Positions 22,191 through 35,200 of a stretch of 64,000 nt of DNA are shown one piece after another. The notes below the pieces were generated by a model. The model did not search any database. It was given only the letters and a program-made list of their open reading frames with translations, and was not told the DNA's origin. The DNA comes from Micropterix aruncella (lineage: Eukaryota > Arthropoda > Insecta > Lepidoptera > Micropterigidae): contig OX155954.1 of assembly GCA_944548615.1 (NCBI GenBank), positions 5,638,924 through 5,702,923 of the forward strand, read 5' to 3'. Numbering within the stretch: the stretch's first letter is position 1; each line of letters starts with the position of its first letter. A program made the translations under genes and the position numbers.

Positions 22191-25079
22191 AATAATGACA
22201 TGTCTATAATAGACACGACAAAGTATATAATAACGAATGACAACCATGAATGTTACTTTACATTCATCAGGGACTTCAACGTACATACTAAACATCAAAC
22301 AGCAGACATGAGACATCAACACGAAAATCTGAGTTTGTGTTTATGTTCAAATTTCGGATATTCAGCATTTGTTTTCTCGTTAAAAATGACCTTAATAAAA
22401 AAAGATGCAGTGGAAATTGATCTACTTACAGCTTGTTTATATTCAGATCCTTGTTACAGAGAGTGTAATTTCAGTATACTTATTATTATGTTCCGCGTAT
22501 TCGAATGCAAGGTTGTGTCGAAATTCAAGTCGATCGACCTACTTTTCGAGTTTTGCGAGCACAAACATTAGCAGGCTTATTTTTTTTATATAAAGTTTCG
22601 CACAGACAGCCTATATGAAAGTCATGGAGATAATCATTTAAACAGCAACTCCTAAAAATACATACTATAAAGTTCGAAAAATAAGGGTTAAGCACTAAGC
22701 ACGTCAATAAACATAACATTATGCGGTTAATGAAACCGTTACCTATCACTCTAGCACAGACTTAAATGTCCGATGGTGTGATAAAATCCATAAGATATGT
22801 GTAGCTTCTTTGCTTTGCTAGCAATAAATAGCTAAAGAATTAACCTAAGCGTGTAAAAAATACAGCACAAATGTGCATCTAGATACAGGCCTAAGAAGCT
22901 CCGTTAGATGTGTAATGTACGTAGCGTCGTTTGTTACCTAAACTGTTGTTATTAAATGTTTTCTTTCCATCAGTGAAATTGTAAATACATTTTGTGTACA
23001 AGCATTACACAAATTCCATAAATGGATAAATAATAAAGAAAGTTAAGTTAAGTAGTACTAGTCCTTAAAAACAAAAGCAAAGTCATAAAAACCATAAACA
23101 CTGTTCCATAGGATCTCAATCATATTTAAAAAAACCTCAAACATCCGTCCCGAACTTTCTCAGTATATTATTTTACGTGGAACCCCACCGAGTAGAAACC
23201 CCACACACGAGCCAAGATATAAAAAAGTCGTTACAGAAAGTGATCAGATATTAATAATCGAGAGCCACGTTTTAATTTAAATGATGACCGGCCTGGACTA
23301 TCTCTCGTCAATCAAAGACGTCTCATTAACGTTATTTTCGCTATTCTATTTTTAAATATATAGAGACGAGCTAGATGGATCGGTGGTGATTATTTAGAGC
23401 TTTCGATCTCCGATTGCATTTCCATGCAAAAGAAGCGTTCTCCATTCGAATGGTCATTTTGTCTGGTCTTCATTTGAACAGACCACGTGTCCGATTATGC
23501 CAGGCTACAGATATGATTGTAAAATACGTTTTAGCCAGTGTTTATAATACAAATTTGGGCCTTTTCACCAAAAGTTTTAAAAAACGATTTTGTCTTGATC
23601 CAAGACTTCGATATTTTTACTATGAATGGAATGGATATATTTCGGAATGGATATAACTGATTTCCCAACACAAACATGTAAACGAAAATATTTTATCTTA
23701 ATGTTAGCGCGTTCTGGCTTTTATTTATATTCCATCTTATTTGTAAATGGAGACGATATACGTCCACCAACATTTTAAATACGTTACTATAAATATTACC
23801 TTGATATCTGGTCATGGCAATGGCAACTCGAAAATGTACAATTGTAAACTGTATTTGACTAATATATCTCGACGAAAAACAGCCAAATCTAATAATACTT
23901 TTCAATATGGCGGCTGTCAAATATATTTGGAATTGCAAGGTTAAACAATAAAATAATGTACCAGCATTATTTCCCCAGTATGGTAACGGAATAGGGAATT
24001 TCATTTTGTAAACTATTGTAAAACATAATTCAAAAATGTTATTTGAAATATTCGTCGCGATATATGCAATATGGCGTATGTTTCCCATTGGCTGGCTGGC
24101 CATCGTTGACTGTATAGTATTGAGCTAATTTTGTAATTTTACTCTAAAACTATTGTGAATGTTGAAATTCTTGTTGTTGCAATTCACAACAGCTTGGGAC
24201 ATTGTGAAATGTTACGTTCCAAGAATTTCAGAATTTAAAATAGGTATTATATTTATGTCGATTACTATTTTATTAAGAAAACTACAGGAAAAAAATCGCT
24301 TGATTTAACAAAATCGTTTTATTTCAAAAGTTAAAAAAATATGAAAAAAACGAATAAAAGTTTTGAGACAAGATAAAAACGCCATTTTCAACTTTTATGA
24401 AAAGTCCTATTTATATGACCTAGTGACGATTTCGGAGAATCATTGTCTCGTTTTTGTCTTTTCATTATTGTTAATTTTTGCTCTGTTTTTTTGTCGGTTA
24501 CACCTCGATGTTTATAACTACTGTAATATAGGTAATGTTAGAGGATACATTTTTATGTAGATTCTGGAACTCATCTGTATTCACCTCGAATACAAAGTAT
24601 ATAATTGTATTTATTACTACTTAATTTGTTTCTAATGACGAATGATTGCGTAGTTGAGCGTAAACATTGATTTAAGAGAAACGGCGAGAGAATAACTAAC
24701 GAGTGAAAAATTACGACTGAAAATGTAAATTTATTTACTGTCGAGGTCAAGGAGAAAGAGACGGAAAAGCTCAAATTTATGCACTTTTCGAATTTGACTG
24801 CTGTAAAAAATAAATACATTATACACGCCTTGAAAGGGTCGCCCTCAAATTCGAAATTCAGGTCGACTTTGGATGCGGAAAGTTTCGATATTGTAAACTT
24901 TAATGCCTTAAAACTGTAAACTGAACTAAAAACGTATTCAACGGCTTCAAAATGCTTGCCAGTTTTTGGTTCCACAACCCTTCTCGACAACATGTGTCTC
25001 GTTTCCTATACAAATCATAGACATTAAATATATGCAACACAAAACAACTTCACTCTGCCAAATTTGTGTTTGTATACAT
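22191..25079. other. No recognised gene; two moderately long frames
   Basis: A 123-codon plus frame (22200-22571), a 136-codon minus frame (23693-24103) and a 140-codon minus frame (24571-24993, starting MLSRRVVEPKTGKHF) stand out by length. None shows a known domain, and the latter halves are low-complexity hydrophobic text. A short piece matching the end of family S (GTTACAGAAAGTGATCA) is at about 23232. I cannot assign function. Confidence 0.35.
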
Positions 25080-25520
25080 AACCACAGTCTCGTGCAAGTC
25101 AGCTCATATCATCGGCTGTCAAGTCGTTAGCTTCCAGGGCCAAGTCTAACAAACGTATACAGTAATCTCGCGACATATTTCTCATACCGAACTGGTGGTA
25201 CTGAATTGCGGTAATAACACAGAATTAACATACTTTAATCTTTTTTATAGTCCGACACAGATTGCCGTCCTTTCTTATCTCGTCGGCAGCAGCGCGGTAA
25301 AATCGCATGTACTTGCATGTCTTGCATCTCGTGAGGCAATCATTACCTCATTGGCGAACGCGAGTGATTAAATTAGTCGTCATTTTATTGATATTTAGGT
25401 CGAGCTGATTAACATTGTTAATCGAGTCGATAGACCGGATAGCGTCTTGCGCCGGTTTTACTCTCTTCGAAAAGAAGTCGAGGACCTTCGAAATTGAAAA
25501 ACGTGATTAAGTCGTTGCAA
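25080..25520. other. Higher-complexity noncoding patch
   Basis: Unlike its surroundings this patch is balanced in base composition, lacks long frames and contains homeodomain-type ATTA sites, among them the palindrome GATTAACATTGTTAATC near 25408. It reads like conserved noncoding DNA, but conservation cannot be seen from one sequence. Confidence 0.25.
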
Positions 25521-25739
25521 TGTCATTAGGCTACCTACCTGTTCAGTTACTAATGATGGGAAACAAGTATCGAATTTGAATACATAATCATAAAACCACA
25601 ATGATGATGGTAATGGAGACTAGTTTTAACTAATATAAACAATTTACTATAAATATCCATACCAAAAATATCATACAAGTTACCAATCAAACAGTCCACA
25701 TCTAAGGAGTCAGCACTGTATGTAGCATCAACAAACCAG

Positions 25740-26011
25740 GACTGTTATTATAAATAGGTTAAAAAAGAATTTACCGCGTGAAATTTAAAGCACCCAATAT
25801 TTCGGCGATGTTGCAACCGCCCTTGTCCAGAGAAGACTACCTGTATTTGCCTGGACTACCCTAGCCTTAGCTAGGGTAGTCCAGTCTACCCTAGCTAAGG
25901 CTAGCAACGGTTACAACATCTTTGAAACGTCGGGTGCTGCAAACTTAACGCGGTAAAATCGTTTTCATCCTATCTATAACTTTAAACAACCGCGATAGTG
26001 TTAGATTTCAT
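25740..26011. mobile_element. Inverted-repeat element, family T, copy 2
   Basis: Ends share TTTCGGCGATGTTGCAACCG and its counterpart, with outer TTTACCGCG / CGCGGTAAA text, as in 17880-18600. The centre (25851-25904) is a pair of overlapping perfect hairpins. No ORF, so it is a short non-autonomous element of about 270 bp. Confidence 0.65.
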
Positions 26012-27265
26012 AAAACCAGTACTGCTTTTATCTTAATTCTATCTTTTTGAGAGCCGACCTCCTAGCTGTTTTGCCATCTCCGTTAATGTCTCTAGAGCTT
26101 GGAAAACAGTTTTATATAAAGATTTTTGTAAAACCTATGTAAAGTTTGACCCTCAACATCACCTTCTCCCGCAAACAATGCATTTTCCGACCCAAGGGTT
26201 CCATCCCTCTGAGGGTGAATTTCCTTTCGTTTTTGTATAATTTATATTTATATACTGCTTTCTTATTAATTACATTTCTGAAAATGCTAATACAATATCC
26301 TAATTAATTTACTTTGATTTTCCAGCTTAAAAGGATTACTAATAACTATTAGTGTACCTATACATTCTTTCAAAACAGAATGGGCGTTTTGGGCCTACTT
26401 TTTCAATAGCTGTCAATCATATACTAATGGAAAGATCTCTTTATGTAGAACATTTATTAATCAAACGACTGATCTCAATTATGGGCCGTTTCTGAGTAAT
26501 ATCCTAATAAACATGCCTAATTACATATATCCCCTAGGGCACTTAACACATCCAGGCAGTGTATTTTTAAAAACTATTTAAACGAAAACCGTCACAGAAT
26601 ACCCGCAACGATAAACTACTTAAGCTGTGTGAGTGCAAACTATACAGGTATATTCCTAAAAATGCTCGAGTTTGTCGGCAGTATATGGAGGGGAAATACT
26701 GGGATATGTTGCTTGAACTCTGTAAAGTGTCTCATGATTTCACTCCCGCTCTGTTTCCTAACGAATATAATATAATAAGGTCAGCTGTATGACATGGTTT
26801 GCCCAGTGATCGTACATCATAATATACTATCTTTTATGGATCTTCACTGCAAATAATATATTTTTAATAAATAATTGACATGGTTGGTTTCGTGTAATTA
26901 GCCATATTTAAAAAGATTCTGAACTTCAAAACTCTGAAACGGCTCATAATTGAGGTAAGTTGTAGTAGTTATAAATATTCTAGATATATAGATCTTTCCA
27001 ATGGTAAATATGAGTACGTTATTGTTATTGGCGAGGTGGGTCTAGCGCCAATACATTTTTGCTCATTGTCCTTTATTATGTTCTTTTCATTACTTAGTTT
27101 TTATATCGTTTCATACACATATTTATAACAATTTAAATGTTCGCCTTAGACTATAGCCTAGTTAGGTGACATTAAAATAATCACTGGCAACAATTATTGG
27201 CAATATCATATTTTTTGCTACTGGATTTTTATGTATGACATTTTAATTGTACGGTCCATGTTACT
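26012..27265. other. No recognised gene
   Basis: AT-rich, with no frame above background. It contains TGCTAATA and ATTTAAAAA runs only. Confidence 0.45.
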
Positions 27266-27720
27266 TTAGGTTCTTCTTCTTCTCGAAGTGCCTCTCCGTT
27301 AATGGAGGTTCGCCGTTAGCTCTGAATACTTTTGTCGGTCTTGCGCCATCCGGAAAAGCTGTTCCGTACCGCTGATCCCGGTCCAGTTTTCCACCCGGGG
27401 ATTCTTAGCACCCCTAACCCATTAAAGGGCCGCCGGGCACTCGGGGCCATGGCTATTTTTGACTTTTCCAATGCTAATAGGGATATATAGTGCAGTGGTT
27501 TCCCGTTGCCTTCTGCACCAGACATTTTAGGTCTATTTAGGACCTAGGCCGCTGAGACCTCTTCAACCGGTTGCCCACTTGGAATGGTTATACCGCCATT
27601 GACTCGGTCTTTTGCTATATACTTTTGCTTCCCATTATAATTAGACCGATATGCAAACGGCGATCGAGTACATTCGGGACGCATCCTATGTCAACCGCAG
27701 GTTAATCTAGACTGCATAAT
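27266..27720 (-). repeat. Probable 3' end of an RTE-related repeat
   Basis: On the minus strand the segment ends AGGCACTTCGAGAAGAAGAA, comparable to the GGAACACGAAGAAAAAGAAG tail after the RTE fragment at 19280. It is much GC-richer than its flanks and contains a 69-codon minus frame without a domain. The assignment rests on the tail and composition only. Confidence 0.3.
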
Positions 27721-27849
27721 TGCACTTTATTCACTACATGTAATAAATATAATTAATATTTATTGTTGAGACTTTTTTTTTAATATGCTGTCACTATGAA
27801 TTTAAATTTGGAAATTACTGTAGGTAGATTATTGTAAATTATAATTAAA

Positions 27850-28312
27850 CTAGCTGCGCCCAGCGGTTTCACCCGCGTGGTGATAGAAAATTGTGATAAT
27901 GATGATAGAAAACCATATATCTTTATAAATTATAGCCTATGTGTTATTCTGATGTGTAAGCTATATTATTGTAAAGTTTCATCAAATCCATTCAGTAGAT
28001 TTTGCGTGAAAGAGTAACAAACATCCATACATACATACAAACTTTCGCGTTTATAATATTAGTAGGATAGTAGGATAGAATTTAAATTTCGAATGTCAAT
28101 TTCTTAGATTTTTTTCCTTCTTACTTGACAGTTATCGTTATATTTTAGATAATTCACACTATATCTTTATAAATTATAGCCTATGTGTTATTCTGATGTG
28201 TAAGCTATATTATTGTAAAGTTTATTCAAAATCCATTCAGTAATTTTTGCGTGAAAGAGTAACAAACATCCATACATACATACAAACTTTCGCGTTTATA
28301 ATATTAGTAGGA
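27850..28312 (+). mobile_element. RTE-derived SINE-like repeat, with a partial second copy
   Basis: Starts CTAGCTGCGCCCAGCGGTTT with CACCCGCGTGG, then the block ATAGCCTATGTGTTATTCTG, and ends ATCCATACATACATACAAAC plus TATAATATTAGTAGGAT (about 28067). The second half is repeated almost unchanged at 28157-28312. This is the standard layout of lepidopteran RTE-type non-autonomous elements. The tandem arrangement suggests a second insertion at, or duplication of, the 3' part. Confidence 0.75.
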
Positions 28313-28892
28313 TTATTGTTCTCTAGAAATATCTAAAACTGAGTGAGGCCGGCAAATCAACCTAAAGACAGCGATGGATTATCTATGTATATTACATATA
28401 CTCATTCTCTCTCTTTCAATCATACACAACTTAAACGCACCGTAATCGTTGACCGTTGGAGCAATCGCTAGAACATTCTAAACATTAAACTCATACCCGA
28501 AGAACAATCGCCGTCCATTTTATTTACTGTCGATTGGCCGGTGTAACAGATCGTTAAGATATTACCAGCACAATAGATTAAAAGCGGAGCGAGAGAGCCT
28601 TTCCTCAGGGAGTGAGTGCCCACCTAATGATTGCCCACTCAATCACTGCACCTACGTTCGCCTATTTTTTCGCGCTTAGATAACCGAATGGCCGACGGCT
28701 CTGAGATAATTTCAACTTTCGATATCAAGGTGATGGCAGTTGAGCAGCATTAGATTAGAACGAGAAAAAATAAAAAGAAAGCAAAAAAGCAAGAAAAATA
28801 GACAAAAAGCTATAAATATGAAATGTTAAACTAGGCCAACATGATTATTAAACATTCCTTATCTAAGACATCTGGGGCTCTCAACCAAACGA
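28313..28892. other. Higher-complexity noncoding patch
   Basis: About 28430-28760 is balanced in composition with no long frames and has no similarity to other repeats in the window. It could be regulatory or an unrecognised old repeat. Confidence 0.25.
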
Positions 28893-29490
28893 GCGAACCC
28901 GTGACCTCAGAAAGTTTTAACAACATCAGGTCGTTCTATCTCCCATGAAGTGAACGTGAAGACTTAGCGGACATGGATAGTCCACTCCACCAACAAGCCC
29001 GTGAGAGTCCAGCGCCTTTACCTACGCCTTACCGCGAGTCACTGGGAAGCGAGCCCAGTGGGCCGACCTCACGCATTCACTACCAGATTTGGCCGGATTA
29101 CTCCGTCTTCCAGTCTGGTTATTGATTGAAAGTTGCTTGCGCAGCCCCTACCTGGCGTTAGCGGCAAATCAATTCGAATTTATCGCGATTTATGGCGTTC
29201 TTTGCCTTCCAAGCTCACATGGGATCGGATGGCCAAAGGGTAGTTTCAAAGGCAGCTGACATCAGGTCAACAACCATCCCCGCTGCTTAGGAAACGTCCG
29301 TTTCCAGATCGTTTCCCGGTTATTCGCCAGAGTGCACAGGCAATTGGCTAACGCCGGACGATGCACCCAGCAGCGCCCGAGGTCACAGTATACCGAGAGA
29401 GCAGTAAGCTCACTAGCGAGCGACAGGGTACTGCGAAGATATGGTGCGAGGGAAGTGAGCAGAGGGGCACGTCTCGACGAACTCATTAGG
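28893..29490 (-). mobile_element. Mid-repetitive family Q, copy B
   Basis: Aligns along its length with 57206-57850 in the same orientation: GTGACCTCAGAAAGTTTTAAC, GTCGTTCTATCTCCCATGA, ACCGCGAGTCACTGG, GGTCAACAACCATCCC and TTGGCTAACGCCGGACGATG. It is more diverged than copy A, with insertions and deletions. Minus sense is inferred from the orientation of copy A. No functional ORF. Confidence 0.55.
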
Positions 29491-30480
29491 TTAGAGTTAC
29501 ACGCGGGTTAAGGTTGGTGACTTTCTCGAACGTTTGAATAACCGTGTCGGCCAAATAGCAGACATCTTACGGTCTTATGTGAGCCCTTACAACTCGTGAC
29601 AAGCTGCTGTCTGGTATACTGTGTCGACGTGCTCCCCCAGATTGGATCCAATGCCACCTGTCACAACACAGCCGTGATAGGGTTCACAAAGTTTTCCACG
29701 TTCGCTCATCTTTGGGAAGGCTACCGGATGGGAGTTGAAACGCGAGTTAAGCCGACCCAAGATAACAAACAGGTAATATGACCCAAGCTGCATAGAACCG
29801 TTGGCTGCTTCTTATCTAAGACAATTAGATACTAACAGTCTTTTATAATATTAACCTAAATCGCTTGCTTACGACACCACAGATTATTTGTCAAGTAATT
29901 AAATTTAACTAATTATATTTGTTTTATTTTTTTCAATAGCATCTCGTAATCAAATCAGCTGTAAAAATGTTGCGCGAGTGAAGGGCTACAGATTCCAAAA
30001 AACAATACATATATAACAGTTTCATTGTAAGCCGGTCCCAGCTAATCGCCATTAACAGTTTAGGTTATATCATCTTAATAAAATTTCCACACAACATTTC
30101 AGCTGCATACCTCAAATATTTTAATTAATTTGCCATCTATATAGTACAATAAAAAATATATAATATTATAATAAATGTGGCAGAGGCAGGAAACGGAAAC
30201 ACTTCCTAAACGATTTACATATTTCAGCAATTACAGCATAGGCGAAGTCTATATTTTTGATTTGATATTATTTCGATAAATGCTTCCTCGTGATCTTCTA
30301 ACCTAATTGCCATCAATCATAAATGAAACGAGAAAAGCAATAATAACATGGGTTATGTAAAGTAAATACAAAGGGCAAAAGAATCACCATGATGTCATCC
30401 ATATATCGCAGAACTAAACGGTAAAAAACACGTAAAAGTGTGTTTATTGGACAGATAAAAAATTTGTACGATATATTCTA
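29491..30480. other. No recognised gene
   Basis: 29510-29790 is GC-rich and carries overlapping frames on both strands (29587-29793 minus, 29596-29781 plus). It may be an extension of the family Q element. 29800-30480 is AT-rich with nothing recognised. Confidence 0.35.
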
Positions 30481-30700
30481 AATATATAGAAGAACGTCCT
30501 GACTGACTGATCTATCATAGCCGGGCCGAAACCGATGAAGGTATAAATATGTTTTTTTAAATAGGGTCCTTTGGGGTGTAGACACTCACTAAGAAAGGGT
30601 TTTGCGAGATTCAACCCCAAGGGGATCGAAAAGTGCTAAAATGTTTTTACTGTTTTCGCCCGATTAGATCGGCATCAGGTCGGTTTTACTCAAAAAAGGT
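30481..30700 (+). repeat. Arthropod-type interspersed repeat fragment
   Basis: Contains AGAACGTCCTGACTGACTGA with TCTATCA, then GGGCCGAAACCGATGAAGG, then AGAAAGGGTTTTGCGAGATT followed by CAACCCCAAGGGGATCGAAA. This order (GACTGACTGATCTATCA, CxGAAACCGATGA, AAGAAAGGxTTTT, CAACCCCxAGGGG) is a common interspersed repeat in insects. The superfamily is not clear to me from this piece. Confidence 0.45.
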
Positions 30701-30793
30701 TTTCCATATAATGTATTCAGGATGTTTAATTTAATTTATTCAGGAATAAACGGAAGTTGAAAATGGGAAAAATATATAAAATTAAGATTTAAA

Positions 30794-31252
<459 letters not shown>

Positions 31253-32200
31253 ATGGATCAAATTAACAGTACACCACCAAAAATAAACTTAATTGAAGCA
31301 CTCCAGGGGGTGGCTTTGTCTCAAAGCGAACCACAGGAGGCACCCAACGCGGGGGCGGGCCCATCAAAAAGCCCACCCAAAACCCGCATTAGATATAACG
31401 GCGCCGCAAGGCGTCGCTACAAAAAACTGATGAGAGAGGGGCTAACTGCTAACCCCCGAGCCTCCAGTGCTAAGTGTAAGCCGGAGGACGGGACTGCAGA
31501 GGCCCCTGGGGCTCCTAAACGCCCCAGACAAGGGCCAAACACCCCAAGCCCCTCCCATCAGGCGACAGGGAAAAGACCGAAAGTCTCCGACCAAGGTTCT
31601 TACGCCCAGGCCACAAAAGGACTCCTCAGGCTAGCCCTCATAATAAGGGGCTACCCTGACAAAAAACTTGAAGCCGGCGACATAGAAGCCATCCGGGACA
31701 AGATTGTGGACGCCATCATGGAAATTCCTGTTGGCACTAAAACACCATCCTTTACCGGCAGCTGGGAGAGGGACGGTGCAATCGTCTTCTCGTGCGCAGA
31801 TGAGGAGACGGGGAACTGGCTCAGAAGCCTTTCCACGGACTTACTCGTCCAAGGTGAATCCGTGTGTGTGCTGCCGGTCGATGAGCTGCCCAAACGCCAT
31901 CGAGTGGTGGTCCACGTGGAGGAGCCCAAGTACACTGTCGAGAAAGTACTTCTACTCCTCGACAGGCAAAACCCAGGTCTGAAGACCGATGGGTGGGCCG
32001 TCGCTAGGGGGAGCACGAAGAAGGATGCCTCGAGCGTCCACTTCGCCTGTCTGGTGAGCGACTCCTCATTGGCCACTCTCAGGGCCTGCAACTTCCGACC
32101 CTACTGTGGGCTAGCACGGGCATCCGTAAGGCTGCTCGATAATAAGCCTAGGAAGGAGTCGGACGCAGTGGAGGGAACGGAAGGAGGTACAGCAAAATGA
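31253..32200 (+). CDS. LOA-like retrotransposon ORF1 (RNA-binding/gag-like)
   Basis: A 315-residue protein from ATG 31253; the frame is open 12 bases further upstream but with no ATG. Residues about 40-115 are rich in Pro, Lys, Arg and Ala and look disordered. Residues about 116-300 form a compact-looking domain (starts SYAQATKGLLRLALIIRGYP, later FACLVSDSSLATLR) typical of insect LOA/Lian ORF1. It should bind element RNA and help form the retrotransposition particle. I see no CCHC knuckles, unlike many Jockey ORF1 proteins. The stop overlaps the ORF2 start as ATGA (32197-32200), suggesting translation of ORF2 by termination-reinitiation. The reading frame is undamaged. Confidence 0.8.
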   Translation: MDQINSTPPKINLIEALQGVALSQSEPQEAPNAGAGPSKSPPKTRIRYNGAARRRYKKLMREGLTANPRASSAKCKPEDGTAEAPGAPKRPRQGPNTPSPSHQATGKRPKVSDQGSYAQATKGLLRLALIIRGYPDKKLEAGDIEAIRDKIVDAIMEIPVGTKTPSFTGSWERDGAIVFSCADEETGNWLRSLSTDLLVQGESVCVLPVDELPKRHRVVVHVEEPKYTVEKVLLLLDRQNPGLKTDGWAVARGSTKKDASSVHFACLVSDSSLATLRACNFRPYCGLARASVRLLDNKPRKESDAVEGTEGGTAK

Positions 32201-35200
32201 ACTACCTAAAAGTCCCCATAATCCAGATCAACTTGCACCACAGCAAAAGCGCCTCGGCGATATTAACCAGGAGCATGGCTGTGGCGCAGACAAGTATAGC
32301 ACTAATCCAAGAACCTTGGATTGTTAGGGATACTATAAGTGGATTAGGAGGTTGCGGAACCATTCATAAGGCCCAACCGACTCGGAAACTCAGGACCTGC
32401 GTGGTCACTAAGGGCGTCACAGCCACTTTTCTGCCACAACTCAGCGGCGATGACCTAACGGTCGTTTTAACAAAAATCAACTTGACAGGAGACAGAACGG
32501 TGGATCTACTCATTGGGTCAGCATACATGCCTTATGACTCCACTGACCTGCCACCGCAAGAAGATATAACCAACCTAGTGACATATGCGAAACAACGCGG
32601 GCTCCAACTCCTTCTGGGTTGCGATGCGAACTCCCACCACGTGTGCTGGGGTAGTTCCAACATAAACCCGAGGGGGGTAAGCCTGCATGACTTTATCCTA
32701 GGCAATGAACTCACCATCCTCAACAGAGGAACAGAACCTACCTTCATAGACTCAAGAAGACAGGAGGTACTGGACATCACGATCTGCACAAAAGAAGTGG
32801 CCGACCTGGTTCAAGACTGGAGGGTCTCAGATGAACCCTCAGGCTCGGACCATAGGCAGATCCATCTAACGCTTCGGCACTCATTGGAAATTCAGTGGGC
32901 TCGCAACCCTAGAAATACCAACTGGGAAGGATTCGATAGGGACCTGGCTATCAAGCTCACCACGGTTCCGAATCGATTCCACACCAAAGAGCAACTAGAA
33001 ACAGCTGCACTATCACTGTCTAATGCCGTTATAGACGCCTACGAGCAGAATTGCCCTTTGAAACAAAAAAACCTCTCAAAAAAGGTCCCATGGTGGAACC
33101 CAGAGCTGACCAAGCTCAGGCTTACGCTGAGAAGGTGTTTCAATAGGGCGAGAAATCACAACACTAACTCGCAACATCTTTGGGAGGAATACAAAAACGC
33201 CCGAAACGAATACAACAAGGCCATTGTTAAAGCCAAACGAAGAAGCTGGAGGGACTTTTGTGAGAGCGTGGAAACAGCTTCCGAAGCCTCCAGGCTCAAC
33301 AAGATCCTCAGCTCCAACAACCGCCCCCAGCTGGGATGCCTTAAACGACCAGAGGGGGGACACACAAGCGACACCAAGGAAACCTTGAAGCTCCTAATGG
33401 AAACACACTTTCCGGGCTTCCAGGAATCCTCACACCCAATTGCCGCAGGGGAGAACTCCAAGAGGCTCCATAAGCCCAGGGAGTGGGCCCTTGCAGCCAA
33501 GATAGTTAATCCAAAAGCAGTAGAATGGGCCGTGAGCACCTTCGACCCCTATTAATCACCTGGACCGAATGGAATATACCCAGTCCTACTACAAAAAGGG
33601 TTAAGCCAGCTGCTGGGCCCTCTAACAAAGGTACTCAGAGCGAGCATAGCCCTCAGACACGTCCCTCATGCCTGGAGCAGCGCAAGAGTCACGTTCATTC
33701 CAAAGGCAGGCAGGAACGGCCACATCTTTGCCAAAGACTACAGACCCATTAGCCTCACCTCCTTTCTCCTGAAATCACTGGAGAGACTAGTTGACGGCTA
33801 CTTGAAAAACAACCACCTAGCTCTTCAACCGCTTGCTGATGCTCAGTATGCCTATAGGGAGGGCAGATCTACGGACACTGCCCTACATCACCTGGTGAGC
33901 ACAATAGAGACACAGTTAGCGGCGAAAGGTTACGCTCTGGGAGTATTCCTGGACATCGAAGGAGCATTTGACACCACATCATATGCAACTATAAAAAACG
34001 CTATGCACAGACGAGGAATACCAGAGACCATTATTGACTGGACATTGAGTATGCTATCAAATAGGAATCTGACCGTCTATCAAGGCGACACCTCCATCAC
34101 GGGAATCCCTGCTAAGGGCTGTCCACAGGGTGGAGTCATCTCCCCCCTCTTGTGGAGCATCGTTGTAGATGAACTCCTAATAGATCTACAAAACCTAGGC
34201 CTCTCTGTCTACGGCTACGCTGATGACGTGGCCATAGTAGTCAGAGGAAACTTCCTATCAATACTTAAGGAGCTCATGGACAAAGCACTTAAGACCACCC
34301 AAGACTGGTGCCAGGCCAGAGGTCTATCCGCTAATCCAAGCAAGACTAAGGCCATGATTTTCACCAGAAAATACAAACCCGAACCCGTTGAGTGTCTCAA
34401 GCTCTGGGATAAGGAGATAGAATACGCTACAGTAGTTAAATACCTTGGAGTCTATCTAGACCCAAAGCTCAATTGGAAGCACCACCTCGAGCGCAAGAGA
34501 ACAACCTTCTATGCCTCGTTGTGGACGTGCAAAAGAGTCATGGGAAAAACCTGGGGGTTCAAACCCAGGGTCGCCTTATGGCTCTACAGGGCAGTACTGC
34601 TGCCTAGACTAACCTATGCTGCAATAGTCTGGTGGTCCAGGGTGAAAAAGCTTGAGACAGTAAAAATGCTTAAAAGCCTTCAAGGTAACTACCTGAGGGC
34701 TGCAACTGGCGTCATGAAGACCACCCCAACAGCGGGATTAGAGGTGGCACTCTGCTGCCCGCCTCTGGACAAGCTCATCATCCACTCCGCCAGACTTACA
34801 GCATACAGACTGAAGTGTTTGGGCGAGTGGAAGCGTGGAGGGCACAATCATCCTGAGCTAAACCTCCTCCACAAAAGCCCATTCACTCTGACCCAGGATC
34901 GACTACGGAAAAAAATTTCGGTAGAGAAATCCTATAAAATCCTAATCCCCACCAGGGAAGAATGGAAAAATCCGCAGTGGCTTCAAAGCCACAACGCAGA
35001 CGCCTGGTTCACCGACGGCTCAGGAACAAATGGACGTTTTGGGGCAGGCGTGTACGGATCCAAAACCAACCACAGAATCAGCATCCCCCTTGGACAATAC
35101 GCTACGGTTTTCCAAGCCGAGGTACTTGCCATATTGGAATGCATAAAACTACAAAGTCGACTTGAGGTAAAAAACAGACAAATCCTCATCTGCTCTGACA

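Noticed and set aside
31651..32091. 146-residue minus-strand frame in the LOA-like ORF1, and other antisense frames at 32532-35517
   Set aside because: They lie opposite the retrotransposon's real coding frames and have no domain of their own.
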